Assembly (NCBI GenBank): GCA_937892255.1 | Contig: CALAUL010000041.1 | Coordinates: 1-27,058, forward strand | From: an uncultured Bacteroidales bacterium | GTDB taxonomy: Bacteria > Bacteroidota > Bacteroidia > Bacteroidales > Marinilabiliaceae | Reading direction: 5' to 3' | DNA length: 27,058 nt | Part shown: positions 6,893 to 13,656 of the stretch, piece after piece | Position numbering within the stretch: position 1 is the stretch's first letter | How the letters are laid out: every line of letters starts with the position of its first letter | The notes under the pieces: model-generated | Databases searched by the model: none | What the model was told of the DNA's origin: nothing | The model's input: only the letters and a program-made list of their open reading frames with translations | Translations under genes and position numbers: made by a program

Positions 6893-8899
6893 ATGAAAAA
6901 GAGCATTATACTTACTATTGTCATGGGACTGCTGCTCTCTGTAAATGCAACAGCACAGAAGAAGTATGAAGATATATATATGGGAATGTCAAATATGACT
7001 TTGAGCCAGCAGTATTCCGAACTGATGGAATTTCAACGTCAGTCACCGCAATTCGCAAATACGTACATTCAGCTGGGTATTATAAGCAAAAATCTGATGA
7101 TATTGACTGACCCTTTGCGAGATATTGAGACAGCTCAGTTTTGGGCGGATAATGCAGTTTTGTTTTTTGGTAATTTCAAAGCCTATTACGAGGAGGGCGA
7201 TGTGCGCAGTAATTCAGATTATTACGCTAATCTGAGGATTCCACAAGCGGGGAAGAGACTTACCGAGGCAGAGGTTTTTGATTTTGTGGAGAAGAATCTG
7301 AGATTGTGTCAAAGCTTCAAGGATTCTACGTTGTTGGCTTATCGTGCAATAGAGAAGTCGAAAATGTACTACAATCGTTGCATAACTACATTTAGAGATA
7401 TATGTCTCAAATATCCCAATCAGAACGAAGCTCTTCTCCAGCACGACGAACAGTTGCAGTCAATGTTTAGTCGTTTGGGTAGTGATATCGACTCATGTGT
7501 AGAGGCTTTCAAAGCGTATAAAACAGTTTTAAAGGCTTATCCTATAATGAATTATCGTCAGCTGTACGACCTTAAGAATATCGAAACATTTCGTCTTGAC
7601 GGCATTACAAATAGCAACTTTTACGATAACCGTTTTACAATGTGGGATTATCGTAAATGGATGGCAGACTTTGAAAAAGTCATGAAAGAGGAGATTCTCC
7701 CTCTGCGTAAGACGATAGAAGACATAGATGATGTATTCGCTAAAGCTAAACGCCAATTTGAAACTACGGGAATTGTTGCGGGTTGCTCAAAGTCGTCTTA
7801 TGACAACAACTTTGTATATCGTTTGGGAAGGTATGATAACAACTCCCTTGTCAGAGAACTCTTTTCTTACTTCGATGCGCGCCAGTCTCTTATGCAGATG
7901 GCATCTGATAGTCTTATAGTGCTTCCCGATACGGCTGAAATATTGCAAAACAGAAAGATTCGTCATCTTTATCGTATGTCGCAATCGTACTCAAATGTAT
8001 GTCGTCGACTGGAAATAGCAAAAGAGGCTGTCTCTTCGGAGCGTATAGCTCGATTTAAACAGTTCTTTGAGAAGAAATATAATGGAGAGAATGGCGTTAA
8101 AGCAATGTTGGCTTCCGAAGACGCATTTCTAAATGGTGTGATGGTAAAGGTATTGGGACACTTCAAAGCGTATCGTGATGTCGTATTGTCAAGTCGCGAC
8201 ACACTGATTGTGATGAAGAATAACTACGAGCCTACACATTATTTGCGCAATGCCGAAGGAGCGGTTGAGTACGTGGCAGGAAAGAAGAAAGGCGTTAGCG
8301 ATGTCTGTTATATTGCAAAACTTGATACAGAAGGAAAGCCACTTTGGACTACAGACATTCGCAAGACGCAGGAGATAACAGCGTTGAGCGTTGTCTCTGA
8401 AGGCGTAGCCGTCATGGTACGACAAAACGAAATGCCAAATGCTATTGTGTATGGTTCTGACGGAAAACAAAAACTGATGTTCAGTATAAGTGAAGGTCGA
8501 CCAACATGTATGACAAATAACGCAATTACAAAAATATATCACATATGTCATGACATCAATAATGAACAGTCGTCTATTGCAAAATTGGACTCTTTAGGCG
8601 GAAAAATATGGGATAAAACCTTGGAACAGATACATGATGTCAAGAATATATTGGAGGTCGATGGTGGAGATTTGATTCTCGTTGGTTCGAAAAATGGGGT
8701 AGGAAATGTCTTGACTATAACTGCCGATGGTGAGTTGGGCGGTGCTAATGACTATTTTGAAAAAGAACAACTTAGTATTGATGTCGTATATAGAGCCTCG
8801 GCGCAGGAGATATGTCTCATCTGTCGTTCTGAAGATGGAAGCATGCATCTTGTAATAATTGACAACAAAGCTAAAGTTACATACACCACAAAGAGATAA
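6893..8899 (+). CDS. Secreted protein: helical N-half, beta-propeller-like C-half; function unknown
   Basis: The 668-residue protein has a clear signal peptide (MKKSIILTIVMGLLLSVNATA-Q). Residues about 25-400 are mostly amphipathic helix, with TPR-like segments (SQQYSELMEFQRQSP, YIQLGIISKNLM). From about 440 to the end, repeated strands with WTTDIRKTQEITALSVVSEG, SIAKLDSLGGKIWDKTL and GDLILVGSKNG look like blades of a PQQ/WD-like propeller. It contains no catalytic motif I recognise. It begins 20 nt after the OmpA/PD40 gene, so the two products probably act together at the outer membrane or periplasm. This helical-plus-propeller partner could supply what the OmpA protein lacks compared with PorE; that is a hypothesis. 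mnmD follows without a gap. Confidence 0.7.
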   Translation: MKKSIILTIVMGLLLSVNATAQKKYEDIYMGMSNMTLSQQYSELMEFQRQSPQFANTYIQLGIISKNLMILTDPLRDIETAQFWADNAVLFFGNFKAYYEEGDVRSNSDYYANLRIPQAGKRLTEAEVFDFVEKNLRLCQSFKDSTLLAYRAIEKSKMYYNRCITTFRDICLKYPNQNEALLQHDEQLQSMFSRLGSDIDSCVEAFKAYKTVLKAYPIMNYRQLYDLKNIETFRLDGITNSNFYDNRFTMWDYRKWMADFEKVMKEEILPLRKTIEDIDDVFAKAKRQFETTGIVAGCSKSSYDNNFVYRLGRYDNNSLVRELFSYFDARQSLMQMASDSLIVLPDTAEILQNRKIRHLYRMSQSYSNVCRRLEIAKEAVSSERIARFKQFFEKKYNGENGVKAMLASEDAFLNGVMVKVLGHFKAYRDVVLSSRDTLIVMKNNYEPTHYLRNAEGAVEYVAGKKKGVSDVCYIAKLDTEGKPLWTTDIRKTQEITALSVVSEGVAVMVRQNEMPNAIVYGSDGKQKLMFSISEGRPTCMTNNAITKIYHICHDINNEQSSIAKLDSLGGKIWDKTLEQIHDVKNILEVDGGDLILVGSKNGVGNVLTITADGELGGANDYFEKEQLSIDVVYRASAQEICLICRSEDGSMHLVIIDNKAKVTYTTKR

Positions 8900-9580
8900 A
8901 TGGAAGGTGACAAACCTATAAAGATGAGGGTGACTGATGATGGGTCACCCACTCTTTTTTGTAGCGAAATAGAAGAGTGTTATCATTCGATGTATGGAGC
9001 ACGCACAGAATCGGAATATATCTTCATCAGACACGGATTTGACAAGGTCGATAAACCGCGAGTCAGGGTATTTGAAGTTGGCATGGGCACAGGTCTTAAC
9101 CTTCTTCTGACAATGAAATTGAGGTCCAATAAGGATATTGTTTATCATGCAATAGAGAAATATCCCGTACCAATGAATCTCGTGAATAATCTGAAGCAAA
9201 ACCTACAGCCGGAAGAACAAGATATGATGTCACTGATACATGGAAGCCAGTGGGAAACAGATGTCAATCTCGCATCTCATATCGTCATGCGCAAAATGAA
9301 AGGTGATATGACCGAAGTCGATTTGCCCAAACAATGTTACGATGTTATCTATTTCGATGCCTTCTCTCCAGAGAAACAGCCTGAGATGTGGACGGCGGAC
9401 ATCTTTAAAACATGTTATGATATATTAGACGAAGGAGGCATATTGGTGACATATTGCTCGAAAGGCATAGTGAAAAGGGCTCTGCGTGATGTGGGCTTTG
9501 ATGTAAAACGCCATGTCGGACCTCCCGGGAAAAGACACATCGTAGTTGCAGTGAAACAATTTTTATATAAAAATATCTAA
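8900..9580 (+). CDS. mnmD: tRNA U34 methyltransferase MnmD (monofunctional MnmC1-like)
   Basis: The 226-residue SAM-dependent methyltransferase belongs to the DUF752/Methyltransf_30 family. It starts with the family signature TDDGSPTLF (12-20) and YHSMYGA; the SAM-binding loop is VFEVGMGTGLN (57-67), and YFDAFSPEKQPEMW is the substrate-side motif. It should convert 5-aminomethyl(-2-thio)uridine at the wobble position of certain tRNAs to the methylaminomethyl form. There is no FAD oxidase domain, so it equals the C-terminal methyltransferase part of E. coli MnmC on its own. Its ATG follows the upstream TAA directly (8897-8899/8900), so translation is likely coupled to the envelope operon, although the functions are unrelated. 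Confidence 0.92.
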   Translation: MEGDKPIKMRVTDDGSPTLFCSEIEECYHSMYGARTESEYIFIRHGFDKVDKPRVRVFEVGMGTGLNLLLTMKLRSNKDIVYHAIEKYPVPMNLVNNLKQNLQPEEQDMMSLIHGSQWETDVNLASHIVMRKMKGDMTEVDLPKQCYDVIYFDAFSPEKQPEMWTADIFKTCYDILDEGGILVTYCSKGIVKRALRDVGFDVKRHVGPPGKRHIVVAVKQFLYKNI

Positions 9581-9754
9581 CTCTATGTAAGAAGCATAAT
9601 TGTTCTTTAAAGCGCTGATGTTCGTTTCGTTAAGTCGTTATATAAGTGCGTATGCAGACTACGTGAAATAAGATATTGTTATATAAATATTTGTTTTTGT
9701 TAATAAAAGTAACTATCTTACATGCAAAAATAGAAACACACCTAATTGACGAGC

Positions 9755-11149
9755 ATGGAAGACAATAGTAATCACATACAGTTAGAAGTTTTAAAAGAAC
9801 TGGCAAAGAGAAATGACAAGCTGAGTGAATCGCTAAGTCATCTCTTGGATAAGTACGAAAATATAAACAGTTCTAATGAGCAGTACCAAACCCTGTTGAA
9901 GGAGTTTGGCTTGGATATAGTGTCGCTCCAAGCGCAAAAAGATGTCAAGCGATATAAGATGGTGTCAATGCTGTATGTGTGCATATATGGCTTTGATGAG
10001 ATATCGCACCGCGAAGATGCAGACGTTCAGTTGGACCGTTTAGATGAGATCTTTCTTACTATAAATGAAGTTGCAAAAAAATATAATCTTGTAAAGATTC
10101 CTACAATAGGTGATAATTTCCTTTTCGCAGGCGGAATAGAGACCGAAAACAAAACAAACCCTATAGACGCATCGCTTGCAGCGTACGAGATAAAAAGTAA
10201 AATCCGTGATTATGCGAACAATGTTGACTCCTTATGGCAGATAGGTATAGGAGTTCATACCGGACCTATCATTGGTCGTTTCGCAGGCAAGAAACGTATT
10301 CCGTATACTCTTTCAGGCAACAACGTACTTACCGCTACTCGCTTGGGACTCTTGGCAAAGAAAGGTCATATCGCAGTGTCGCCAATGACGTATGAACTTA
10401 TAAAGGAATTCTTTCTCATGGAGAAATGCGGAAAAAGTCCTGTGAAATACAGTGGAGTGATGGACGTATATGATATTGTAGATATCCGTCCGGAACTTAA
10501 AACAGAAAATGAAAATAAGCCATGGAATGATGCTTTCGACCTAAACTACCAACGTCTCCAATTTATGGATATTCAAGAGTATGTGCTCGATATGTTGGAA
10601 CAGCAGTTGCCCAAAAACCTCTATTATCACAACGTTAAACATACTATCGATGTTACGACAGAGGCTGAACTTATGGGTTGGGCTGAGGGCTTGCCCGAAT
10701 CGGATATACTCTTGCTTAAGATAGCAGCCCTTTTTCATGATAGCGGACACATCGTACAGTACAAAGGTCATGAAGAAAAAAGTTGCGATTTTGTAGAGGA
10801 AATATTGCCACGATACAATTATAGTCGCGTCAAGATAGATACTATCAAACGCATAATTATGGCGACACAATTGCCTCACACTCCGTCGGATACACTGGAA
10901 GCTATTATACAAGATAGCGACTTGGATTATCTCGGACGTAGAGACTTTATCCCTGTGTCGAATATGCTCTACGAAGAACTAAAAGAGCGTAATATGATTG
11001 GAACTATTGACCAATGGAATGAAATGCAAATAAAATTTATTGCCAATCACCAATACTATACACCTACAGCGCAAAGTTTGCGTGAGGTCAATAAACAACT
11101 CCAGATTGAGCGTATTAGAGAAGTCCTTGGTAAGGGAGAATTGCTCTGA
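9755..11149 (+). CDS. Degenerate class III cyclase-like domain fused to HD phosphodiesterase-like domain
   Basis: The 464-residue cytosolic protein has no transmembrane segment. I chose ATG 9755; an in-frame TTG nine bases earlier is less likely. An N-terminal helix (about 1-65) precedes a cyclase-homology domain (66-250): YVCIYGF, IPTIGDNF, GVHTGPIIGRFAGKKRIPYTLSGNNVLTATR. Against canonical cyclases the first metal Asp is Cys76, the specificity Lys/Glu is Pro116, and the transition-state Asn is Leu192. The second metal Asp120 and Arg196 remain, so ordinary cAMP/cGMP synthesis is doubtful. The C-terminal domain (about 265-445) is HD: YHNVKHTIDV (291-300), FHDSGH (327-332), His339, His375 and DSDLD, a full metal set like 3',5'-cyclic nucleotide phosphodiesterases. 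It may be a nucleotide-sensing phosphodiesterase. It is monocistronic, with a terminator before smpB. Confidence 0.8.
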   Translation: MEDNSNHIQLEVLKELAKRNDKLSESLSHLLDKYENINSSNEQYQTLLKEFGLDIVSLQAQKDVKRYKMVSMLYVCIYGFDEISHREDADVQLDRLDEIFLTINEVAKKYNLVKIPTIGDNFLFAGGIETENKTNPIDASLAAYEIKSKIRDYANNVDSLWQIGIGVHTGPIIGRFAGKKRIPYTLSGNNVLTATRLGLLAKKGHIAVSPMTYELIKEFFLMEKCGKSPVKYSGVMDVYDIVDIRPELKTENENKPWNDAFDLNYQRLQFMDIQEYVLDMLEQQLPKNLYYHNVKHTIDVTTEAELMGWAEGLPESDILLLKIAALFHDSGHIVQYKGHEEKSCDFVEEILPRYNYSRVKIDTIKRIIMATQLPHTPSDTLEAIIQDSDLDYLGRRDFIPVSNMLYEELKERNMIGTIDQWNEMQIKFIANHQYYTPTAQSLREVNKQLQIERIREVLGKGELL

Positions 11150-11246
11150 TGTGGAGTGTGTTTCCGTGTCGTTGATAGTATCTTGAAGTTGTCTAACTTT
11201 GTTTTTGAACAGAATGTAATCGGCTTATAGATGATGACAAAACTGA

Positions 11247-11274
11247 AGGTTGTGTGAATTTACGCAACCTTTTG
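11247..11274 (+). terminator. Terminator of the cyclase/HD gene, overlapping the smpB promoter
   Basis: AGGTTGTGT (11247-11255) pairs with ACGCAACCT (11262-11270) over 9 bp with one G-T pair and a GAATTT loop, followed by TTT. The T run is part of the TTTG -33 box of smpB (11271-11274). Confidence 0.65.
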
Positions 11275-11301
11275 CATTTACTGCAATTATTGATACATTT
11301 G
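11271..11301 (+). promoter_or_regulatory. Promoter of smpB (near-leaderless)
   Basis: TTTG (11271-11274) and TACATTTG (11294-11301) are spaced 19 bp. The -7 box ends only 5 bases before the smpB ATG at 11307, so the mRNA should start at or within a few bases of the start codon. Confidence 0.75.
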
Positions 11302-11306
11302 CACAC

Positions 11307-11762
11307 ATGAAACGGAATCAGATAAATATAAAAAACCGCAGAGCAACGTTTGACTACGAAATCCTCGAACGCTACATAGCAGGTATTCAACTCGCCGGCA
11401 CAGAGATAAAATCAATCCGTGGCGGTCACGCAAGTTTGGTCGATTCGTTCTGTTACTTCAACAAAGGCGAGCTTTGGGTGAAAGGTATGCGCGTGTCAGA
11501 GTATTTCTATGGTACGTTCAATAATCATGTGCCCGACAGAGAACGAAAACTGCTGCTACAGAAGAAGGAACTTGTCAAACTTGAGCGTAAAATCAAAGAG
11601 TCAGGACTTACGATAGTCCCTTTGCGCCTATTTATTAACGACAGAGGTCTCGCCAAACTTGAGATAGCTTTAGCAAAGGGAAAAAAGCAATATGATAAAC
11701 GAGAATCGTTGAAGGAAAAAGATGCTAAACGCGATATGGATAGGGTTGTAAAGCATTTCTAA
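11307..11762 (+). CDS. smpB: SsrA-binding protein SmpB
   Basis: This is the 151-residue tmRNA-binding protein that delivers tmRNA to stalled ribosomes for trans-translation. The family pattern runs from IKNRRATFDYEILERYIAGI through LAGTEIKSIRGGHASL and KGELWVKGM to the basic C-terminal tail (KGKKQYDKRESLKEKDAKRDMDR), which becomes helical in the mRNA channel. I start at ATG 11307 because the frame upstream runs through the promoter and terminator and adds residues foreign to the family. It is monocistronic and convergent with era; a small hairpin with TTTT (11952-11970) ends it. The long 3' region between the two is discussed as a finding. Confidence 0.96.
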   Translation: MKRNQINIKNRRATFDYEILERYIAGIQLAGTEIKSIRGGHASLVDSFCYFNKGELWVKGMRVSEYFYGTFNNHVPDRERKLLLQKKELVKLERKIKESGLTIVPLRLFINDRGLAKLEIALAKGKKQYDKRESLKEKDAKRDMDRVVKHF

Positions 11763-11881
11763 TAAAATAATACAAATCTTTGGGGGGCTATTAATGGTCA
11801 ATTGGTTAAATGGTTGTATCTTAGTTGTGTTACGGGAACTATTCTTTGTGTATTATTTCAAATAGATTATGACAACACGAT

Positions 11882-11940
11882 ACATCTTCTCTTCGAACAA
11901 GAATGAAACTTGTTTGTATTTTCGGAGAGGGTGAAGATGT
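11882..11940 (+). other. Structured stem-loop in the smpB/era convergent spacer
   Basis: Three stacked helices can be drawn: ACATCTT/AAGATGT (11882-11888/11934-11940), CTCTTCG/CGGAGAG (11889-11895/11923-11929) and AACAAG/CTTGTT (11896-11901/11909-11914). The bulges fall only on the 3' side, and the hairpin loop is 7 bases. It lies 12 bases before the terminator hairpin. It could be a 3' UTR structure or a small RNA, and the class is unrecognised. Confidence 0.45.
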
Positions 11941-11951
11941 TGTAATAATGT

Positions 11952-11970
11952 GGCGTTTTAGACGCCTTTT
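11952..11970 (+). terminator. Terminator of smpB overlapping the era stop codon
   Basis: GGCGT (11952-11956) pairs with ACGCC (11962-11966), followed by TTTT (11967-11970). The T run overlaps the last codon of era on the other strand (11969-11971). Confidence 0.6.
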
Positions 11971-12850
11971 ATTTCACGTTGTAACCAAACTGTTTTAGTA
12001 AAGAGTCTTTGTCGCGCCAATCTTTTGTAACTTTGACAAATAGTTGAAGGAAGACTTTCTTGTCGAGAAAACGTTCTATATCTCGACGAGCTAAAGTCCC
12101 AAGTTTCTTCAGAGCAACGCCTTGATGTCCTATAATGATGCCTTTTTGGGACTCTCGGGCAACGTGTATTATGGCTCTGATATCTACTTGTTCTCCTTTG
12201 TCGTGAAATTCTTCGACTTCGACTTCTACTGAATAAGGAATCTCCTTTTTGTAGTAGAGCAGAATCTTTTCGCGTATTATTTCGTTTACGAAAAAGCGTT
12301 CCGGTTTGTCAGTCAGGGCGTCTTTGTCATAGTAAGGCTCTGCTTCGGGCAGGAGCTCTACTATGCGGTCTATTATGCACTTGGTGTTGAAAGAGTGTAA
12401 TGCCGATGTGGGGATAATCTCTGCTTGAGGAAGCGTCTCATGCCAGTATTCGACAAGTTCTTCAAGACGTTTTTGATCTATAAGGTCTATCTTGTTGATA
12501 ATGACAATGACAGGGATATCTAAGCGTTCGACAGCCTTGACAAAGTCATCGTATTTGTCAGGAGTTTCGATAGTGTCGGTTACATATATAAGTATGTCTG
12601 CATCTTTGAGAGCCTCTTTCGAGTAGTTTAACATTGACTCTTGCAGGCGATAATTGGGCTTGAGTACTCCCGGGGTGTCGGAAAAGACAATCTGATAGTT
12701 TTCGTCGTTGACAATGCCGAAAATGCGATGACGAGTGGTTTGAGCTTTAGATGTTATAATAGAGAGTCTCTCACCAACTAAGAGGTTGGAAAGCGTTGAT
12801 TTACCGACGTTAGGGTTGCCTACGATGTTTACAAAACCAGCTTTATGCAT
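11969..12850 (-). CDS. era: GTPase Era
   Basis: The 293-residue ribosome-assembly GTPase binds the 3' end of 16S rRNA. The G1 motif GNPNVGKS (11-18) lies near the N-terminus. The G3 motif is DTPGV (58-62) and the G4 motif NKID (about 120). A C-terminal KH domain follows, with IIIGHQGVALKKLG (GxxG-type loop GHQG) and the family ending VTKDWRDKD. Length and all motifs are normal. It is convergent with smpB and has its own -7 box upstream, so it appears to be transcribed alone. Confidence 0.97.
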   Translation of the reverse strand: MHKAGFVNIVGNPNVGKSTLSNLLVGERLSIITSKAQTTRHRIFGIVNDENYQIVFSDTPGVLKPNYRLQESMLNYSKEALKDADILIYVTDTIETPDKYDDFVKAVERLDIPVIVIINKIDLIDQKRLEELVEYWHETLPQAEIIPTSALHSFNTKCIIDRIVELLPEAEPYYDKDALTDKPERFFVNEIIREKILLYYKKEIPYSVEVEVEEFHDKGEQVDIRAIIHVARESQKGIIIGHQGVALKKLGTLARRDIERFLDKKVFLQLFVKVTKDWRDKDSLLKQFGYNVK

Positions 12851-12875
12851 AATTGTATTTGTGTTTTTTTCGGTG

Positions 12876-12883
12876 CAAAGTTA
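12876..12883 (-). promoter_or_regulatory. -7 promoter element of era
   Basis: The minus strand reads TAACTTTG, 25 bases before the era start codon. The -33 element is not clear (a TTTG lies 23 bp upstream). The surrounding 10-mer GTAACTTTGC also fits the IntDOT core consensus GTANNTTTGC. Confidence 0.6.
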
Positions 12884-12988
12884 CTAAAAAGGAAGTAAAG
12901 AGATGCCAAAAAACACATATAGATCAATGAGCATGAGAGATAAAAAAGAGGATAAAGAATTAAATCTTTGCAAAAAAGTTGGTAATAC

Positions 12989-13019
12989 TTGTTTTCTCTT
13001 TTAAAAAGAGTTATCTTTG
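12989..13019 (+). promoter_or_regulatory. Promoter of HU gene
   Basis: TTG at 12989-12991 and TATCTTTG at 13012-13019 are spaced 20 bp. The predicted start near 13026 gives a leader of about 45 nt. Confidence 0.7.
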
Positions 13020-13071
13020 CATGCTGATTTTAAGAGCAGTAAAATGTAATATAAACTAATATATAATCAAG

Positions 13072-13362
13072 ATGACAAAAGCAGATATCGTTAACGAGAT
13101 TGCGAAGAACACAGGTATTGAGAAAGTGACAGTTTTGAAAACAGTTGAGGCTTTCATGGATGCTATTAAGGGTTCAATGACTAAGGGTCAGAATGTTTAT
13201 CTTCGCGGATTTGGTAGTTTTGTATGTCGCAAGAGAGCAGAGAAGACTGCGCGTAACATCTCAAAGAAGACAACTATCATCATTCCGGAGCACTACATTC
13301 CGTCTTTTAAGCCTGCAAAGGGCTTTGCAAACAAGGTTAAGGCAAATGTTGTCGTAAAGTAA
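13072..13362 (+). CDS. HU/IHF-family DNA-binding protein
   Basis: The 96-residue nucleoid protein has the N-terminal helical dimerisation part TKADIVNEIAKNTGIEKVTV and the beta-arm core LRGFGSFVCRKRAEKTARNI, the HU signature. It ends with PSFKPAKGFANKVK. The GRNP at the arm tip of classical HU is ARNI here, with a TIIIPEHYIPSFKP continuation that is common in Bacteroidales HU proteins. It bends DNA non-specifically as a dimer. It is followed after 61 bases by the mS38-like small gene, likely in one transcript because a strong terminator is seen only after that gene. Confidence 0.95.
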   Translation: MTKADIVNEIAKNTGIEKVTVLKTVEAFMDAIKGSMTKGQNVYLRGFGSFVCRKRAEKTARNISKKTTIIIPEHYIPSFKPAKGFANKVKANVVVK

Positions 13363-13423
13363 TGACTGTTCGTTAGAAAAAGTGAGTATCAAAATATTGT
13401 TTAACCTTTAAACTTTTTGAGCT

Positions 13424-13510
13424 ATGCCAAGCGGAAAGAAGCGTAAAAGACATAAGATGGCTACGCATAAGCGTAAGAAAAGACTAAGAAAAAATCGTCA
13501 TAAGCACTAA
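13424..13510 (+). CDS. 28-residue basic ribosomal-type protein (AURKAIP1/COX24, mS38-like)
   Basis: The tiny frame starts at ATG 13424 (MPSGKKRKRHKMATHKRKKR...) and ends at TAA 13508-13510. Fifteen of 28 residues are Lys/Arg and four are His. The KMxxHKRKKRLRKNRHK pattern is that of the AURKAIP1/COX24 (DUF1713) family, related to mitochondrial mS38 and the small bacterial bS22-type subunit proteins that sit near the decoding centre and helix 44. Such genes are often missed because of their size. It lies between HU and RNase G and has a terminator 36 bases downstream. The ribosomal role is inferred from the family; the frame and pattern are seen directly. Confidence 0.85.
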   Translation: MPSGKKRKRHKMATHKRKKRLRKNRHKH

Positions 13511-13546
13511 TAGTCTTTGACCATTGCGTCGACGAAAAGGTATATG

Positions 13547-13584
13547 AACAAACAGAAGTCCCTACATGTCTTCTGTTTGTTTTG
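13547..13584 (+). terminator. Terminator after the mS38-like gene
   Basis: AACAAACAGAAG (13547-13558) pairs perfectly with CTTCTGTTTGTT (13570-13581) over 12 bp with an 11-base loop, then TTG. It separates the HU unit from the RNase G gene. Confidence 0.85.
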
Positions 13585-13656
13585 TATATGCCGAGTGAGG
13601 AATGAACTATATGTTCGCCTCGATAAAATAAAAGTTCTTTGAAATATTGTATTATC

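Noticed and set aside
11250..11306. A longer smpB from TTG 11250
   Set aside because: The stretch covers the upstream terminator and the smpB promoter, and the added residues do not match SmpB.
12876..12884. The GTAACTTTGC at the era promoter as an integration scar
   Set aside because: It matches the GTANNTTTGC core, but no mobile-element gene lies nearby. Such 10-mers arise often from the normal -7 box.
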